Shown: positions 47,870-57,371, counted from the stretch's first letter. The stretch is DNA of 64,000 nt from Microbulbifer litoralis (GCF_023634065.1 NZ_JALKCV010000007.1:124001-188000), one strand, 5' to 3'. Notes: a model not told the origin generated them from the sequence alone. Numbers and translations are program-made.

Positions 47870-48742
47870 TTATGAATTCGGCGATCCAGGTTCATCGAAC
47901 AGCCTCAACAGATTCTCTAACGTGTTCATACCCTTTTTCTCCTTATTTTTTGAACTCTGATTCTGAGAGTCTACATTCGCCATTTGCTCTTGCTCGACCT
48001 TCTCTTCAGCGGGTGTTACTGTCACCTCCATGAGCTTTAGAGCTTCCGAAAGTTTTGTTTTATATGTTATAGATTTCTTCCCTACTCTATCTCGAAATTC
48101 TGCTTTTAATGCATCATTGAGAAAGGCTTTATCGTTATAGTAAGTTCCATAGTCTGAATCTCTTGAAACTATCACGTACTTGCCCGGATATTTTTGGGCA
48201 CAATGAATAAACCACTCCCAGTTTAATGCATCGCCTATTGATGTATCGGTCGACTTCCTTGGGGGATATCCAAGTATAAATCTTCGCCAAGCCAGTCTTT
48301 TTACTTTGTGGCGAATTTTCATGTCTCTGGTAAGAACGTGGTCGTTTTTACTATAGAATATTGCTTCTAATGATTTATAAATTGGATCGTATAGCACAGG
48401 ATTTCCAATAATATTGGAGACCCTTTTTTTAAGCTCTTTCTTCTTTTTGTCTAGGTCTGATTTATGTTTTTTCAGGCTGCCACTCAAATTGCTATCATCC
48501 ATGACAGCTGGCAATCTTGGATCAATATTTAAATTCTTATCAGATATATTGTCGATGATGGCTCTATGTCTGTTTTTGAGAAACTCCATTTCTACTTGAT
48601 AAGTACAGATAACATTCTCTTTGACTCCCTCCAACTTCCTAAGCAATGCCAAAGAGGTCTCATTTTGAGACCTGTAGAAATCCAGGAAGATATTGGTATC
48701 AATGAACGTATAGACTTTTGTTGGTTTTTTTTTGGCCGCCAA
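47870..48742 (-). CDS. PIN-domain (DUF4935-like) RNase-type protein
   Basis: A 290-residue protein. N-terminal PIN fold: VYTFIDTNIFLDFYRS gives the first acidic residue (Asp15 with Asn17), TSIGDALNWEWFIHC gives the central Asp near 172, and VIVSRDSDYG gives a third near 198. The middle has a Lys-rich coiled segment (KKHKSDLDKKKKELKKRV). The tail is disordered. PIN proteins are metal-dependent RNases and common defence or toxin effectors. TTG start at 48742 with AAGGAG upstream. No antitoxin-size gene is adjacent. Confidence 0.8.
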   Translation of the reverse strand: MAAKKKPTKVYTFIDTNIFLDFYRSQNETSLALLRKLEGVKENVICTYQVEMEFLKNRHRAIIDNISDKNLNIDPRLPAVMDDSNLSGSLKKHKSDLDKKKKELKKRVSNIIGNPVLYDPIYKSLEAIFYSKNDHVLTRDMKIRHKVKRLAWRRFILGYPPRKSTDTSIGDALNWEWFIHCAQKYPGKYVIVSRDSDYGTYYNDKAFLNDALKAEFRDRVGKKSITYKTKLSEALKLMEVTVTPAEEKVEQEQMANVDSQNQSSKNKEKKGMNTLENLLRLFDEPGSPNS

Positions 48743-48958
48743 CTTCTATCTCCTTCAAAAGTTCATAATGCCGCAAACTGGGGCGGCCGGAACGTATTTA
48801 GCGCGGAGCGCGTTGAGGCAAAGGGGTTAAATTTTGAAAGAACAGCATGTTTGTCCTGCTATTTATAACAAGCTGATGGCAAAGCTAATCCTCGCCTTAG
48901 AAATTTTAACCAGAATACCGGTTAACCCAGGCCGATGCGGACTCGGGTTCTATCGTAG

Positions 48959-49804
48959 CTATCTGTGCAATAACCCCTTCACCGCCTGCGGCAAATCCGC
49001 CGGCAAGATCACGTTCTTCGCATTATCAGACTGCGAAAGCTCCGAAAGCGCCGTGATATAGCGCTCACCCAGCAGATACATCACCGGCATCTCCTGCTCG
49101 CCAATAGCGGCCGAAACTCGCTCGATAGCCTCACGACTGGCATCGGCCAGCACCACCTGCGCCTTGGCGTCGCGCTTGGAGGCTTCCAGTCGTCCGTCCG
49201 CTTCCAGAATTGCCGCCTGCTTTTCCCCTTCCGCCCGGGTCACGGTCGCGCGGCGCTGGCGTTCGGCTGCGGCCTGTTCTTCCATTGCCTTCTGCATTGT
49301 CTGGGACGGGTTGATATCCTGGATTTCGACGGTTTTCAGGTTGATCCCCCAGTCGGCGATATCGTCGGAGATGCCCTCTTTCAGTTTTGCCTTGATCAGG
49401 TCGCGGGAGGACAGCGCCGAGTCCAGTGACATTTCGCCGACGATGGAACGCAGGGCAGTCTGGATCAGGTTCTGGATGGCTATCTCGTAGCTTTCGACAC
49501 CGTAGACGGCCTTCTCCGGCGAGACGATATTGATATAGGCCACGGCGTTGGCAATGATGGCGGCGTTGTCGTGGGTGATGACTTCCTGGGAGGGAATGTC
49601 CAGCACGATGTCCTTGGTGGTTACTTTGTAGGGGACCTGGTCGACGTAGGGGATGATGATGTTCATGCCCGGTGTCAGTGTCTTGTGGTATTTGCCCAGG
49701 CGCTGGACGATATGTTTGGAGCCCTGCGGGACTATGCGTACGCCCATGGCGATGGTGACGACGATGAGTACCACCAGGGCGAGAATGACTGATAAACCTT
49801 CCAC
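48959..49804 (-). CDS. SPFH/Band 7 (stomatin-like, QmcA-type) membrane protein
   Basis: A 281-residue protein: one N-terminal transmembrane segment (VILALVVLIVVTIAMGV), then a Band 7 domain (RIVPQGSKHIVQRLGKYHKTLTPGMNIIIPYVDQV, DAALIANAVAY-like core) and a coiled tail rich in Ala/Glu/Arg (AAAERQRRATVTRAEGEKQAAILEADGR). Such proteins form ring assemblies in membrane microdomains. The NfeD gene lies upstream on the same strand, and the two are a standard pair. The start is GTG at 49804 with AAGGAAA upstream. Confidence 0.93.
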   Translation of the reverse strand: MEGLSVILALVVLIVVTIAMGVRIVPQGSKHIVQRLGKYHKTLTPGMNIIIPYVDQVPYKVTTKDIVLDIPSQEVITHDNAAIIANAVAYINIVSPEKAVYGVESYEIAIQNLIQTALRSIVGEMSLDSALSSRDLIKAKLKEGISDDIADWGINLKTVEIQDINPSQTMQKAMEEQAAAERQRRATVTRAEGEKQAAILEADGRLEASKRDAKAQVVLADASREAIERVSAAIGEQEMPVMYLLGERYITALSELSQSDNAKNVILPADLPQAVKGLLHR

Positions 49805-49919
49805 TACTGTTTCCTTTTTGCGGGTCTGATGCTCGTTAAAGTTCTTTTAGGTTTTTGGGTAAGTGCGGTTAGTCACACTGCGGTGTTGGTCGGAATCCGG
49901 GGCTTTGGGGGCTTGCTGG

Positions 49920-49939
49920 ATTCCGGCGTTTGCCGGAAT
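49920..49939. repeat. ATTCCGGC-type palindrome
   Basis: ATTCCGGCG-TT-TGCCGGAAT, a near-perfect stem in the gap between the NfeD and SPFH genes, of the same type as 22098-22117. Confidence 0.75.
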
Positions 49940-49966
49940 GACGATTGTTTGTTGGCTCCTTGCTTG

Positions 49967-50437
49967 CTAGAGGCGGGTGACTATCAGGGTGTTGCCGGAG
50001 ATGTCGGTTACCCGGACCCGGTCGCCGATGGCGACTTCCTCGTTGCAGATAAACTGCCACTCCTCCTCGCCGAGAATCGGCGCCGGGAATTTGAGGCGGC
50101 CGCGGTTGCGGCCGGCGTTGGATTCCAGTGCCAGGCCCACCTGTCCGGCCAGTGCCTCGGCGGCCATACCGGAGGTGGTGCGGTCTTTCCATTGCGGGCG
50201 GATCAGTTTGTACCAGGCGATCACCAGGCCAATGGAGATGCCGGCCCACAGCAGCAGTTGCAGTGCAATCGGCATGTCGATGAGGATCAGCAACGCCCCC
50301 ATCAACAGCGCGGCGATACCGAACCAGAAGAGTACGAATCCGGAAACGAAGATTTCTGCGGTTACCAGCAGCAGGCCGAGGACCAGCCAGTGCCAGTAGG
50401 CGATATGTGTGTTCAGCCATTCCAACATCCTGGCCAT
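49967..50437 (-). CDS. NfeD-family membrane protein
   Basis: A 156-residue protein with transmembrane segments (WHWLVLGLLLVTAEIFVSGFVLFWFGIAALLMGALLIL, LQLLLWAGISIGLVIAWY) and a C-terminal OB-fold domain (LAGQVGLALESNAGRNRGRLKF, GEEEWQFICNEEVAIGDRVRVTDISGNTLIV). This is the short NfeD1 type that partners Band 7 proteins. ATG 50437 with AAGGGAG upstream is chosen; the longer frame is less likely. It is probably co-transcribed with the SPFH gene. Confidence 0.92.
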   Translation of the reverse strand: MARMLEWLNTHIAYWHWLVLGLLLVTAEIFVSGFVLFWFGIAALLMGALLILIDMPIALQLLLWAGISIGLVIAWYKLIRPQWKDRTTSGMAAEALAGQVGLALESNAGRNRGRLKFPAPILGEEEWQFICNEEVAIGDRVRVTDISGNTLIVTRL

Positions 50438-50540
50438 TTCTCCCTTTCTGGGCGCCAATTGGCGCCGATAATGTTGAAGCTATCACATTTTTTGGTGAAT
50501 TTGAGGGGGCAATGCTGGATCGGGTGGATGGCAGTGGGGA

Positions 50541-51356
50541 TCAGTCGCCGAAAGCGAACGCCCTGTCCGCAAACAGTTTGCGGCTGCGCTTTTCCATCTT
50601 TCGCTGCAATTCGTCGAGCCGTGTCTCGATAGCGTCGAGCAGCGGGATCAGCTCGCCCCCAAACGACTGCCCTTCCAGCACCAGGTGCCGGCGCAGTAAC
50701 TGCAGGTCGCGCCAGTCCCCGAGCGCGCTGGCCAGCTTTTTCAGCGGTTTGCGCCGGCCGCCCACGGCCTTTGAGTCTTTATCCTCCAGCAGCCGCGTGT
50801 GGTACCACTGGTCCTTTACCCGCTTGCGGTACTCGTGAAAGTGCTCCGTCGTCTGTTCGTCGAACGCCTTCTTCATGGCTTTGCGGGCCCGCCTGTAGCT
50901 GCGCCGGTAGCCTTTGCGGGCGCTGCGCCAGTGCAGGTCGTCCAGCGGCCAGTGGTCGATGCGAGCGGCGCCCTGGTGCAGCAGTTCGGCGGCGGCCCGC
51001 AGGGCCGGTTCTTCGGTGCGCTGGACACGGGACTCCAGGAAGCTGTGGATCTGCGGGAAGGGATTCTCCGGCGCCAGCTTCTGCAGAGCGTCGCGCAGGG
51101 AGACGGCATCGCGGCTGGCGGACAGGGTATTGGCGAGGGTGCGGTAGTGGGCGTTCTCGTAGCGGTAGAGGTCGCCGGTGTCGGCGCGCACCAGGCGCAA
51201 CAGGGCGCGCAGTTTTTTGCAGTGCTTGCGGGTTGCGTGTACGGCCTCTTCTTCCGGCAGCGCGGCCAGGTCTTCGGCGGCATCTGCCAGCTGTTGCCGG
51301 GCCGCATCGCGCAGGGCGCGCCCGATCGGTGTGTCGCCGTGCAGCCGGTAGGCCAT
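50541..51356 (-). CDS. CHAD domain protein
   Basis: A 271-residue helical protein rich in His, Arg and Lys. The repeats EEAVHATRKHCKKLRALLRLVR near residue 36 and EHFHEYRKRVKDQWYHTRLL near residue 171 are the two halves of the CHAD domain, whose basic cavity binds inorganic polyphosphate. It may affect polyphosphate storage or its granules. It lies convergent-free between NfeD and ubiE, divergent from ubiE. Confidence 0.92.
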   Translation of the reverse strand: MAYRLHGDTPIGRALRDAARQQLADAAEDLAALPEEEAVHATRKHCKKLRALLRLVRADTGDLYRYENAHYRTLANTLSASRDAVSLRDALQKLAPENPFPQIHSFLESRVQRTEEPALRAAAELLHQGAARIDHWPLDDLHWRSARKGYRRSYRRARKAMKKAFDEQTTEHFHEYRKRVKDQWYHTRLLEDKDSKAVGGRRKPLKKLASALGDWRDLQLLRRHLVLEGQSFGGELIPLLDAIETRLDELQRKMEKRSRKLFADRAFAFGD

Positions 51357-51482
51357 GGTGTCTCTGCCTCCGTTGTGCCTGGTTGTGCCGGTATGCCTTC
51401 CTGAAGTTTAGTGAGCGGCCGGTGCCGCGGCTTGCCGGGCAATGTACAATGTGGCCCCAGATTTTGGTTCAGCAGGCACACC

Positions 51483-52232
51483 ATGAAGGATCGCAAGACC
51501 ACCCACTTCGGCTATCAAGAGGTTCCGGTGGATGAGAAGGCCGGCCGCGTGGCGGATGTCTTCCACTCGGTGGCGGCGCGCTACGATGTGATGAACGACC
51601 TGATGTCCGGTGGCATCCACCGCCTGTGGAAGCGCTTCACGATCGAGTTGTCCGGCGCCCGCCCGGGGCAGGCGATTCTGGATATCGCCGGCGGCACCGG
51701 CGATCTGACGGCGCGCTTCTCGCGCATCGTGGGGCCGGAGGGCCAGGTGGTGCTGGCGGATATCAACGAGTCGATGCTGAAAGTGGGCCGCGACCGGCTG
51801 CTGGATCGCGGTGTCGCCGGCAATGTGGTGCCGGTGCAGGCGGATGCCCAGTACCTGCCCTTCCCGGACAATACCTTCGATTGCATCACCATCGCCTTCG
51901 GCCTGCGCAATGTCACCGACAAGGACCTGGCGCTGCGCTCGATGCTGCGTGTGCTGAAGCCCGGCGGCCGCCTGTTGGTGCTGGAGTTCTCCAAGCCGGA
52001 GTCGAAGCTGCTGGAGAAGGTGTACGACCAGTACTCGTTCCGCCTGCTGCCGTTTATGGGCAAGCTGGTGGCGGACGACGCCGACAGCTACCGCTACCTG
52101 GCGGAGAGCATCCGCATGCACCCGGACCAGGAGACGCTGAAACAGATGATGAGCGATGCCGGTTTTGTGGATTGCGAGTTCCACAATATGACCGGCGGTA
52201 TCGTCGCTTTGCACAAGGGTATCAAGCCCTGA
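51483..52232 (+). CDS. ubiE: Ubiquinone/menaquinone biosynthesis C-methyltransferase
   Basis: A 249-residue S-adenosylmethionine methyltransferase (E. coli 251). Motifs [58 protein letters not shown] (motif I) and [18 protein letters not shown], then the C-terminal LHKGIKP. It methylates the benzoquinol ring in ubiquinone synthesis. The ATG at 51483 begins the family consensus. It leads the ubiE-ubiJ-ubiB group, as in Pseudomonas. Confidence 0.97.
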   Translation: MKDRKTTHFGYQEVPVDEKAGRVADVFHSVAARYDVMNDLMSGGIHRLWKRFTIELSGARPGQAILDIAGGTGDLTARFSRIVGPEGQVVLADINESMLKVGRDRLLDRGVAGNVVPVQADAQYLPFPDNTFDCITIAFGLRNVTDKDLALRSMLRVLKPGGRLLVLEFSKPESKLLEKVYDQYSFRLLPFMGKLVADDADSYRYLAESIRMHPDQETLKQMMSDAGFVDCEFHNMTGGIVALHKGIKP

Positions 52233-52263
52233 CGTGTCAGTGAGGTTGAGGCTTCGTTCGGGG

Positions 52264-52373
52264 AGCCGGGGCGCGGTGCGCCTTTCCGGGACACGCCGTA
52301 AATCCGTCCCTGGAGGCTTGTCTGCGAGGTCCCTCTCGCAGACAGTCCCGGAAAGACGCACCGCGCCCCGGCT
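52264..52373. repeat. Large nested inverted repeat between ubiE and ubiJ
   Basis: Arms of 29 bases (AGCCGGGGCGCGGTGCG... at 52264-52292 and its complement at 52345-52373) match at 28 of 29 positions. Inside lies a second perfect 8-base stem TCTGCGAG / CTCGCAGA (52321-52342). The transcript would fold into a long hairpin with an internal stem. Confidence 0.9.
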
Positions 52374-52426
52374 AGTGCCACCGGCGAATGCGTAGACCTC
52401 TGGATAGATGAGTTAAGGACACAATC

Positions 52427-53053
52427 TTGGACCCAACCTTTCGCGCCGGCTTCGACGCCGCGCTGGAAACCGCCATCAACACCGCCCTGCAATACGACCC
52501 GGGCACCCGCGCGCGGCTGCAGAAGCTGGACGGCAAGGCCCTGGGTCTGGACCTGACGGCGCCCAGCCTGCAGTTCTGCCTCTGCATCGAGGGGGACCAG
52601 GTGCGGGTGCGCCACCATTGGGAGGGCGAGGTCACCACCCGCCTGCGCGGTTCCGCCATCGCCTTCCTGCGCCTGATCCGCGACACCGACGCCACGCCGG
52701 CCAAGCTGGGCGTGAGCATCTCCGGGTCCAGCGCGCTGCTGGCGGAGCTGCAGTCGATCCTGCGCGATCTGGAGATCGACTGGGAGGAGCCGCTGGCGAA
52801 GATCGTCGGCGATGTGCCGGCCCACGCGGTGGGCGAGACGCTGCGCTCGGCGGCGCGCTGGTTGCGCGGCAACCTGGAGCGGGCGCCGTCCGCGGCCGCG
52901 GAGGCGGTCAGTGAGGAGTGGCAGCTGACGCCGCCTGTGGCGCAGTTCGAAGCCTTTACCGACGACCTGCAGGATCTGGCCCTGGCCACCGATCGCCTGG
53001 AGGCGCGGGTACGGATTCTGCACGAGCGCTTCTCGCACATGGGGGGCGAATAA
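52427..53053 (+). CDS. ubiJ: Ubiquinone biosynthesis accessory factor UbiJ (SCP2 domain)
   Basis: A 208-residue protein (E. coli 201) with an SCP2-like lipid-binding domain ([49 protein letters not shown]) and a C-terminal coiled region. UbiJ scaffolds the soluble ubiquinone-synthesis complex and binds lipid intermediates. The start is TTG at 52427 with AAGGAC upstream. Next gene is ubiB, starting 3 bases after the UbiJ stop. Confidence 0.9.
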   Translation: MDPTFRAGFDAALETAINTALQYDPGTRARLQKLDGKALGLDLTAPSLQFCLCIEGDQVRVRHHWEGEVTTRLRGSAIAFLRLIRDTDATPAKLGVSISGSSALLAELQSILRDLEIDWEEPLAKIVGDVPAHAVGETLRSAARWLRGNLERAPSAAAEAVSEEWQLTPPVAQFEAFTDDLQDLALATDRLEARVRILHERFSHMGGE

Positions 53054-53055
53054 CC

Positions 53056-54666
53056 TTGCCCGTCGCACGCAGTTTTACCATCGCGCGGGTCTTCCTGCGC
53101 TACCGCCTGGACAGCCTGGTACCCGCCGAGCGGCGCCCGCTGTGGCTGCGCGGTTTGCTGTTGCCTCTCAAAATCCTGCCGCAGCCGAAGATGGGCCGCG
53201 GCGAGCGGCTGCGCCGCGCGCTGGAGAAGCTGGGGCCGATTTTCGTCAAGTTCGGCCAGCTGCTGTCCACGCGCCCGGACCTGCTGCCGCCGGATATGGT
53301 CCGGGAGCTGGACCGCCTGCAGGACAATGTGCCGCCCTTCCCCAGCGACGACTGTATCGCCCTGGTCGAGCGCGCGCTCGGCGCGCCAGTGGACGAGCTG
53401 TTCGCCGAATTCTCGCGCGAGCCGCTGGCGTCGGCGTCGGTGGCGCAGGTGCATACCGCGCGCCTGCACGGCGGCGAGTCGGTGGTGGTGAAGGTGCTGC
53501 GCCCGGGCATCGACAAAGTCATCGAGCAGGACTTGCGCCTGCTGCAGGTGCTGGCCCGCTGGGTGGCGCGCTTCGTGCCGGACGGCCGGCGTTTGCGCCC
53601 GGTGGAGGTGGTGGACGACTACCGCCACACCATCGAGGGCGAGCTGGACCTGGTGCGTGAGGGCGCCAACGCCACCCAATTGAAACGCAATTTCGCCAAC
53701 TCGCCGCTGCTGTATATCCCCGAGGTCTACTGGGACTTCACCCGCGAGAACGTGCTGGTGCTGGAGCGTATCGACGGTATTCCGGTGACGGATATCGCCC
53801 AGCTGAAGGCCCAGGGCACGGATATGAAGCGGCTGGCCGAGCGCGGGGTGGAGATCTTCTTCAAGCAGGTATTCCAGCACAACTTCTTCCACGCGGACAT
53901 GCACCCGGGCAATATCTTCGTGTCGCGCAAGCATCCGCAGCGGCCGCAGTATATTGCCGTGGACACTGCCATCGTCGGCAGCCTGTCGCGGGAGGACCAG
54001 TACTACCTGGCGCGCAACCTGCTGGCCATGTTCCGCCGCGACTACCGCATGGTGGCGGAGCTGCATGTGCAGAGCGGCTGGGTGCGGCGGGACACACCGG
54101 TGAACACCTTCGAGGCCGCCATCCGCGCCGTCTGCGAACCGATCTTCGAAAAGCCGCTGGGGGAGATCTCCTTCGCGCGGGTGCTGATCAGCCTGTTCCA
54201 GACGGCGCGCCGGTTCGATATGGCGGTGCAGCCGCAGCTGGTGCTGCTGCAGAAAACCCTGTTGAATATCGAGGGGCTGGGCCGGCAGCTTTATCCACAG
54301 CTGGATCTGTGGAAGACTGCCCATCCATTCTTGGAAGGCTGGATGCGCGACCGCATCCACCCGAAGACCATCTGGGCCGAGATTCAGCGCTACGGGCCCG
54401 AATGGCTGGAGAAGTTCCCGCACCTGCCGCAGCTGGTCTACTCCTCGCTGGAGCAGTCGCGGGAGCTGGGTCCGCAGCTGGAGAATATCGGCGACCAGTT
54501 GGCCGGCAGCCACCGCCGCGGCCGCAGCCAGTACCTGCGCCGCGCCGCCGGCGTCATCCTGGCCGCCGGTACCGCCGCAGTCGCCGCCCCCGGCTGGCTG
54601 GCGCAGTTGCCGCCCGCCGGCTGGGCCATGGGCATCGCCGCCCTGGCCCTGCTGCTCTGGCCATAG
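53056..54666 (+). CDS. ubiB: Ubiquinone biosynthesis regulatory kinase-like protein UbiB
   Basis: A 536-residue atypical kinase/ATPase (E. coli 546). ADCK-type motifs: [22 protein letters not shown] (the KxGQ motif), a protein-kinase-like segment with an Ala-rich loop ([14 protein letters not shown]), VVVKVLRPG (Lys), ADMHPGNIF (catalytic/metal loop), and a C-terminal hydrophobic pair ([35 protein letters not shown]). Read from TTG 53056 because the family starts about there; earlier codons overlap ubiJ. Confidence 0.95.
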   Translation: MPVARSFTIARVFLRYRLDSLVPAERRPLWLRGLLLPLKILPQPKMGRGERLRRALEKLGPIFVKFGQLLSTRPDLLPPDMVRELDRLQDNVPPFPSDDCIALVERALGAPVDELFAEFSREPLASASVAQVHTARLHGGESVVVKVLRPGIDKVIEQDLRLLQVLARWVARFVPDGRRLRPVEVVDDYRHTIEGELDLVREGANATQLKRNFANSPLLYIPEVYWDFTRENVLVLERIDGIPVTDIAQLKAQGTDMKRLAERGVEIFFKQVFQHNFFHADMHPGNIFVSRKHPQRPQYIAVDTAIVGSLSREDQYYLARNLLAMFRRDYRMVAELHVQSGWVRRDTPVNTFEAAIRAVCEPIFEKPLGEISFARVLISLFQTARRFDMAVQPQLVLLQKTLLNIEGLGRQLYPQLDLWKTAHPFLEGWMRDRIHPKTIWAEIQRYGPEWLEKFPHLPQLVYSSLEQSRELGPQLENIGDQLAGSHRRGRSQYLRRAAGVILAAGTAAVAAPGWLAQLPPAGWAMGIAALALLLWP

Positions 54667-54682
54667 GGTGCGCCGTGCGCAC
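54666..54682. repeat. GTGCGC-GTGCGCAC palindrome, copy 2
   Basis: GGGTGCGCCGTGCGCACCG just at the ubiB stop, same motif as 15725-15742. It may end or stabilise the ubi transcript before hisI. Confidence 0.6.
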
Positions 54683-54760
54683 CGCGGGGACCGCTGTGTT
54701 GGGGCTCGCGGTGCTCACCCCAACCTACAATACAGAGTCAGGAAGTCTTAAGGAGACACA

Positions 54761-55162
54761 TTGACCAAAGCAGATTCCAACACCGCCCTGCTCGACCAGG
54801 TCGCCTGGAACGACGACGGCCTGGTGCCGGCCATTGCCCAGGACGCCAGGACCGGCCGCGTGCTGATGATGGCGTGGATGAACCGCGAGTCACTGGCGCT
54901 CACCATCGGGGAAGAACGCGCCGTATACTGGTCGCGTTCCCGCGGTAAACTGTGGCGCAAGGGCGAGTCCTCCGGCCACGTGCAGCAGGTGCGCGAACTG
55001 CGCCTGGACTGCGACGGCGACACGGTACTGCTGCTGGTGGAGCAACTGGGCGGCATCGCCTGCCACACCGGCCGTACCAGCTGCTTCTACCGTGTGCTGG
55101 ACGGCGGCGACTGGCGTATCAACCAGCCGGTGATCAAGGATCCGGAAGCCATCTATGAGTGA
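54761..55162 (+). CDS. hisI: Phosphoribosyl-AMP cyclohydrolase
   Basis: A 133-residue enzyme of histidine synthesis (third step). Motifs [41 protein letters not shown] and [29 protein letters not shown] contain the metal-binding Asp and Cys residues. It is separate from HisE, as in Pseudomonas. TTG start at 54761 with AAGGAG upstream; it overlaps hisE by 8 bases. Confidence 0.95.
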   Translation: MTKADSNTALLDQVAWNDDGLVPAIAQDARTGRVLMMAWMNRESLALTIGEERAVYWSRSRGKLWRKGESSGHVQQVRELRLDCDGDTVLLLVEQLGGIACHTGRTSCFYRVLDGGDWRINQPVIKDPEAIYE

Positions 55163-55538
55163 TCTGCTGCAACAACTGGACGCGGTACTGGAAAGCCGCA
55201 GGCAAGCCGCTGAGGGCTCTCGTGCCGCTGAGGGCTCTGATGCCGCTGAGGGCTCTGATGCCGCTGAAGGCTCCTACGTGGCCAGCCTGCACCGCAAGGG
55301 CCTGAACAAGATTCTGGAAAAGGTCGGCGAGGAGGCCACGGAAGTGATACTCGCCGCCAAGGATGTCGAGAACGGCGGCGACCGCCAGGCGATGATCGCC
55401 GAGACCGCCGATCTCTGGTTCCACTCCCTGGTCATGCTTTCGCACCTGGGGGCGGATTCACAGGACGTACTGGATGAGCTGGCGCGCCGCTTCGGCCTGT
55501 CCGGCCTGGAAGAGAAAGCCTCGCGAGCGCAAGATTAA
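55155..55538 (+). CDS. hisE: Phosphoribosyl-ATP pyrophosphatase with hexapeptide insertion
   Basis: A 127-residue enzyme catalysing the second step of histidine synthesis. Core motifs: [30 protein letters not shown] and [13 protein letters not shown], the MazG-fold metal sites. Residues 18-40 are an insertion, AAEGS(R/D) repeated four times, made by 18-base tandem DNA copies and absent from typical HisE. It falls in the loop after the first helix, so it may be tolerated. Coupled to hisI by overlap. Confidence 0.93.
   Translation: MSDLLQQLDAVLESRRQAAEGSRAAEGSDAAEGSDAAEGSYVASLHRKGLNKILEKVGEEATEVILAAKDVENGGDRQAMIAETADLWFHSLVMLSHLGADSQDVLDELARRFGLSGLEEKASRAQD
55206..55274 (+). repeat. 18-base in-frame tandem repeat within hisE
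   Basis: GCCGCTGAGGGCTCT(CGT or GAT) in three full copies plus a partial fourth at 55260-55274 with one base change. The unit length is a multiple of three. Confidence 0.95.
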
Positions 55539-55540
55539 TC

Positions 55541-55567
55541 TGTAGGAGCCTGCACGCAGGCGAAACA
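55541..55567. repeat. GTAGGAGCCTGC-type palindromic repeat, copy 2
   Basis: TGTAGGAGCCTGCACGCAGG followed by CGAAACA, in the gap between hisE and tatA; same family as 11235-11265. Confidence 0.7.
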
Positions 55568-55582
55568 AATCTGGAGAAAACC

Positions 55583-55849
55583 ATGGGATTCGGTGGAATT
55601 AGTATCTGGCAGTTGCTGATTGTCCTGGTCATCGTATTGCTGCTGTTCGGCACCAAGCGCCTGAAGAACCTGGGTGGCGACCTGGGCGGTGCCATCAAGG
55701 GCTTCAAGAAAGCGATCAAGGACGAGGACAAAAACAAGGACGAAGAAGAGGAAGAGAAAAAGGAACCGGAGGGCCTGCAACACGACGAGCCGGAGAAACC
55801 GGAGCAGGATTCGGTCAAAGACAAGGACAAGCAGTCCCAGGACAAGTAA
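55583..55849 (+). CDS. tatA: Sec-independent translocase component TatA
   Basis: An 88-residue protein: N-terminal membrane helix ([21 protein letters not shown]), the FGxxK(R)L hinge and [18 protein letters not shown] amphipathic helix, then an acidic/Lys-rich tail. It forms the pore-like oligomer for twin-arginine exported folded proteins. It leads tatABC and lies just after hisE, as in Pseudomonas. Confidence 0.95.
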   Translation: MGFGGISIWQLLIVLVIVLLLFGTKRLKNLGGDLGGAIKGFKKAIKDEDKNKDEEEEEKKEPEGLQHDEPEKPEQDSVKDKDKQSQDK

Positions 55850-55891
55850 CGTCCCGGATCACCAAGCCCAGGACAATCAAGAGTTACGCCT

Positions 55892-56512
55892 GTGTTCGAT
55901 ATCGGTTTCTTTGAGCTTCTGTTGGTCGGCATCGTGGGCCTGCTGGTAGTGGGCCCCGAGCGGTTGCCCGACGCCGTACGCACCACCGCGCGCTGGTGGT
56001 CCGGTATCAAGCGCACACTGCACAATGCGCGCGAGGAACTGGAGCGGGAAGTGGGTGCCGACGATATCCGCCGCGAGCTGCACAACGAGCGCATCATGCG
56101 CGAGCTGGAGGAGAGCCGTCGCGAGATGGAGCAGGCCTTCAGCGACCCGGATTCGCAACCGGCGAATCGCGGCCGCGGGGAAAAAGCCGCGGTGGAAGCG
56201 GAGCCACACGACGCCCGGCACCCGTCCGCCGATGCGGACGACTACCTGCCGGAACAGGATGAAAACTCCGAGGACCTGGTGGATCCTGAGTACCCGGAAC
56301 ACTGGCACGACCACGGCGACCCGACACTGGAAGAGAGCCACCCCGAGTACGCCAGGCACGCAACCGCGGAGGGAGGGCCCTCGATTGGAGAGCCTTCAGC
56401 CGATAGTGAGCCCTCGGCCGATAACGAGCCCTCAGCGGATAAAGCATCCTCAGCCGCGGAAACATCCGCGTCCGATAGAGAGCCATCGCAGGAAAACAGT
56501 AAACAGCAATGA
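55892..56512 (+). CDS. tatB: Sec-independent translocase component TatB
   Basis: A 206-residue protein: N-terminal helix (MFDIGFFELLLVGIVGLLVVGPERLPDAVRT), amphipathic helix (GIKRTLHNAREELEREVGADDIRRELHNERI), then a long disordered tail with short tandem units SADSEP, SADNEP, SADKAS. TatB with TatC recognises twin-arginine signals. It starts at GTG 55892 and its stop overlaps tatC by 4 bases. The tail is longer than in E. coli (171). Confidence 0.95.
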   Translation: MFDIGFFELLLVGIVGLLVVGPERLPDAVRTTARWWSGIKRTLHNAREELEREVGADDIRRELHNERIMRELEESRREMEQAFSDPDSQPANRGRGEKAAVEAEPHDARHPSADADDYLPEQDENSEDLVDPEYPEHWHDHGDPTLEESHPEYARHATAEGGPSIGEPSADSEPSADNEPSADKASSAAETSASDREPSQENSKQQ

Positions 56513-57270
56513 GCGATAACGCCGACGAGCACCAGGCGGCAGACAGCCAGCAGCCGTTTATCGATCACCTGATCGAACTGCGCGACCGCCTGCTCAGGAC
56601 CCTGCTGGTGGTGGTGGCCATTTTTGCCTGCATGGTGCCCTTTGCCGCCGACATCTACGATTTCGTTGCCGAGCCTTTGCAGGCGCGGCTGGTGGAAGGC
56701 GCCGGCATGATCGCCACCGAGGTGGCCTCCACTTTCCTGACACCCTTCAAGACCACCTTCGTGTTGGCCTTTTTCATCGCCATCCCGTTTGTGCTCTACC
56801 AGGCCTGGGCGTTTATCGCCCCCGGCCTGTACAAGAACGAAAAGCGCCTGATGGCGCCGATCCTGTTCAGCAGCGTGGTGCTGTTCTACGCCGGTATGGC
56901 GTTTGCGTACTACGTGGTGTTCCCGATCCTGTTCGACTTTTTCGTCAGCGCCGCGCACGCGGATATCAAGGTAATGCCGGATATCCGCAGCTACCTGGAC
57001 CTGGTCTTGAAGCTGTTTTTCGCCTTTGGCTTTGCGTTCGAGATTCCCATCGCCACGGTGTTGCTGATCTGGAGCGGCGTGGTGGATGCCAAGACCCTGG
57101 CCAGCAAGCGCCCCTATGTGATCGTCGGCTGCTTCCTGATCGGCATGCTGCTGACACCGCCGGACGTGATCTCGCAATCACTGCTGGCGGTGCCCATGTG
57201 GCTGTTGTTCGAGGTGGGGATTTTCTTCGGCCGCTGGATCAAGACGGAGCCGAGGGAAGAGAACGCCTGA
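56509..57270 (+). CDS. tatC: Sec-independent translocase component TatC
   Basis: A 253-residue polytopic membrane protein (E. coli 258). It starts with QPFIDHLIELRDRLLRTLL, the conserved cytoplasmic helix, and has PFKTTFVLAFFIAIPFVLYQAWAFIAPGLYKNEKR, SYLDLVLKLFFAFGFAFEIPI and TPPDVISQSLLAVPMWLLFEVGIFFGRW. It is the twin-arginine receptor. Overlap of 4 bases with tatB couples translation. Confidence 0.97.
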   Translation: MSDNADEHQAADSQQPFIDHLIELRDRLLRTLLVVVAIFACMVPFAADIYDFVAEPLQARLVEGAGMIATEVASTFLTPFKTTFVLAFFIAIPFVLYQAWAFIAPGLYKNEKRLMAPILFSSVVLFYAGMAFAYYVVFPILFDFFVSAAHADIKVMPDIRSYLDLVLKLFFAFGFAFEIPIATVLLIWSGVVDAKTLASKRPYVIVGCFLIGMLLTPPDVISQSLLAVPMWLLFEVGIFFGRWIKTEPREENA

Positions 57271-57371
57271 TTCGCTTACGGGCAAAGGACTGTGCGGGGC
57301 TTGGTGTCCTGGCATGCCGTTCGCGCCGCGGCTGGAAACCACGGCAGGTAGCTCTCGGGCAGTGCCGGCAA

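Noticed and set aside
33728-48958. Integrase, tRNA or attachment-site boundaries for the accessory island
   Set aside because: I looked for an integrase, tRNA end or direct repeats at the edges and saw none convincing, so no att sites are claimed.
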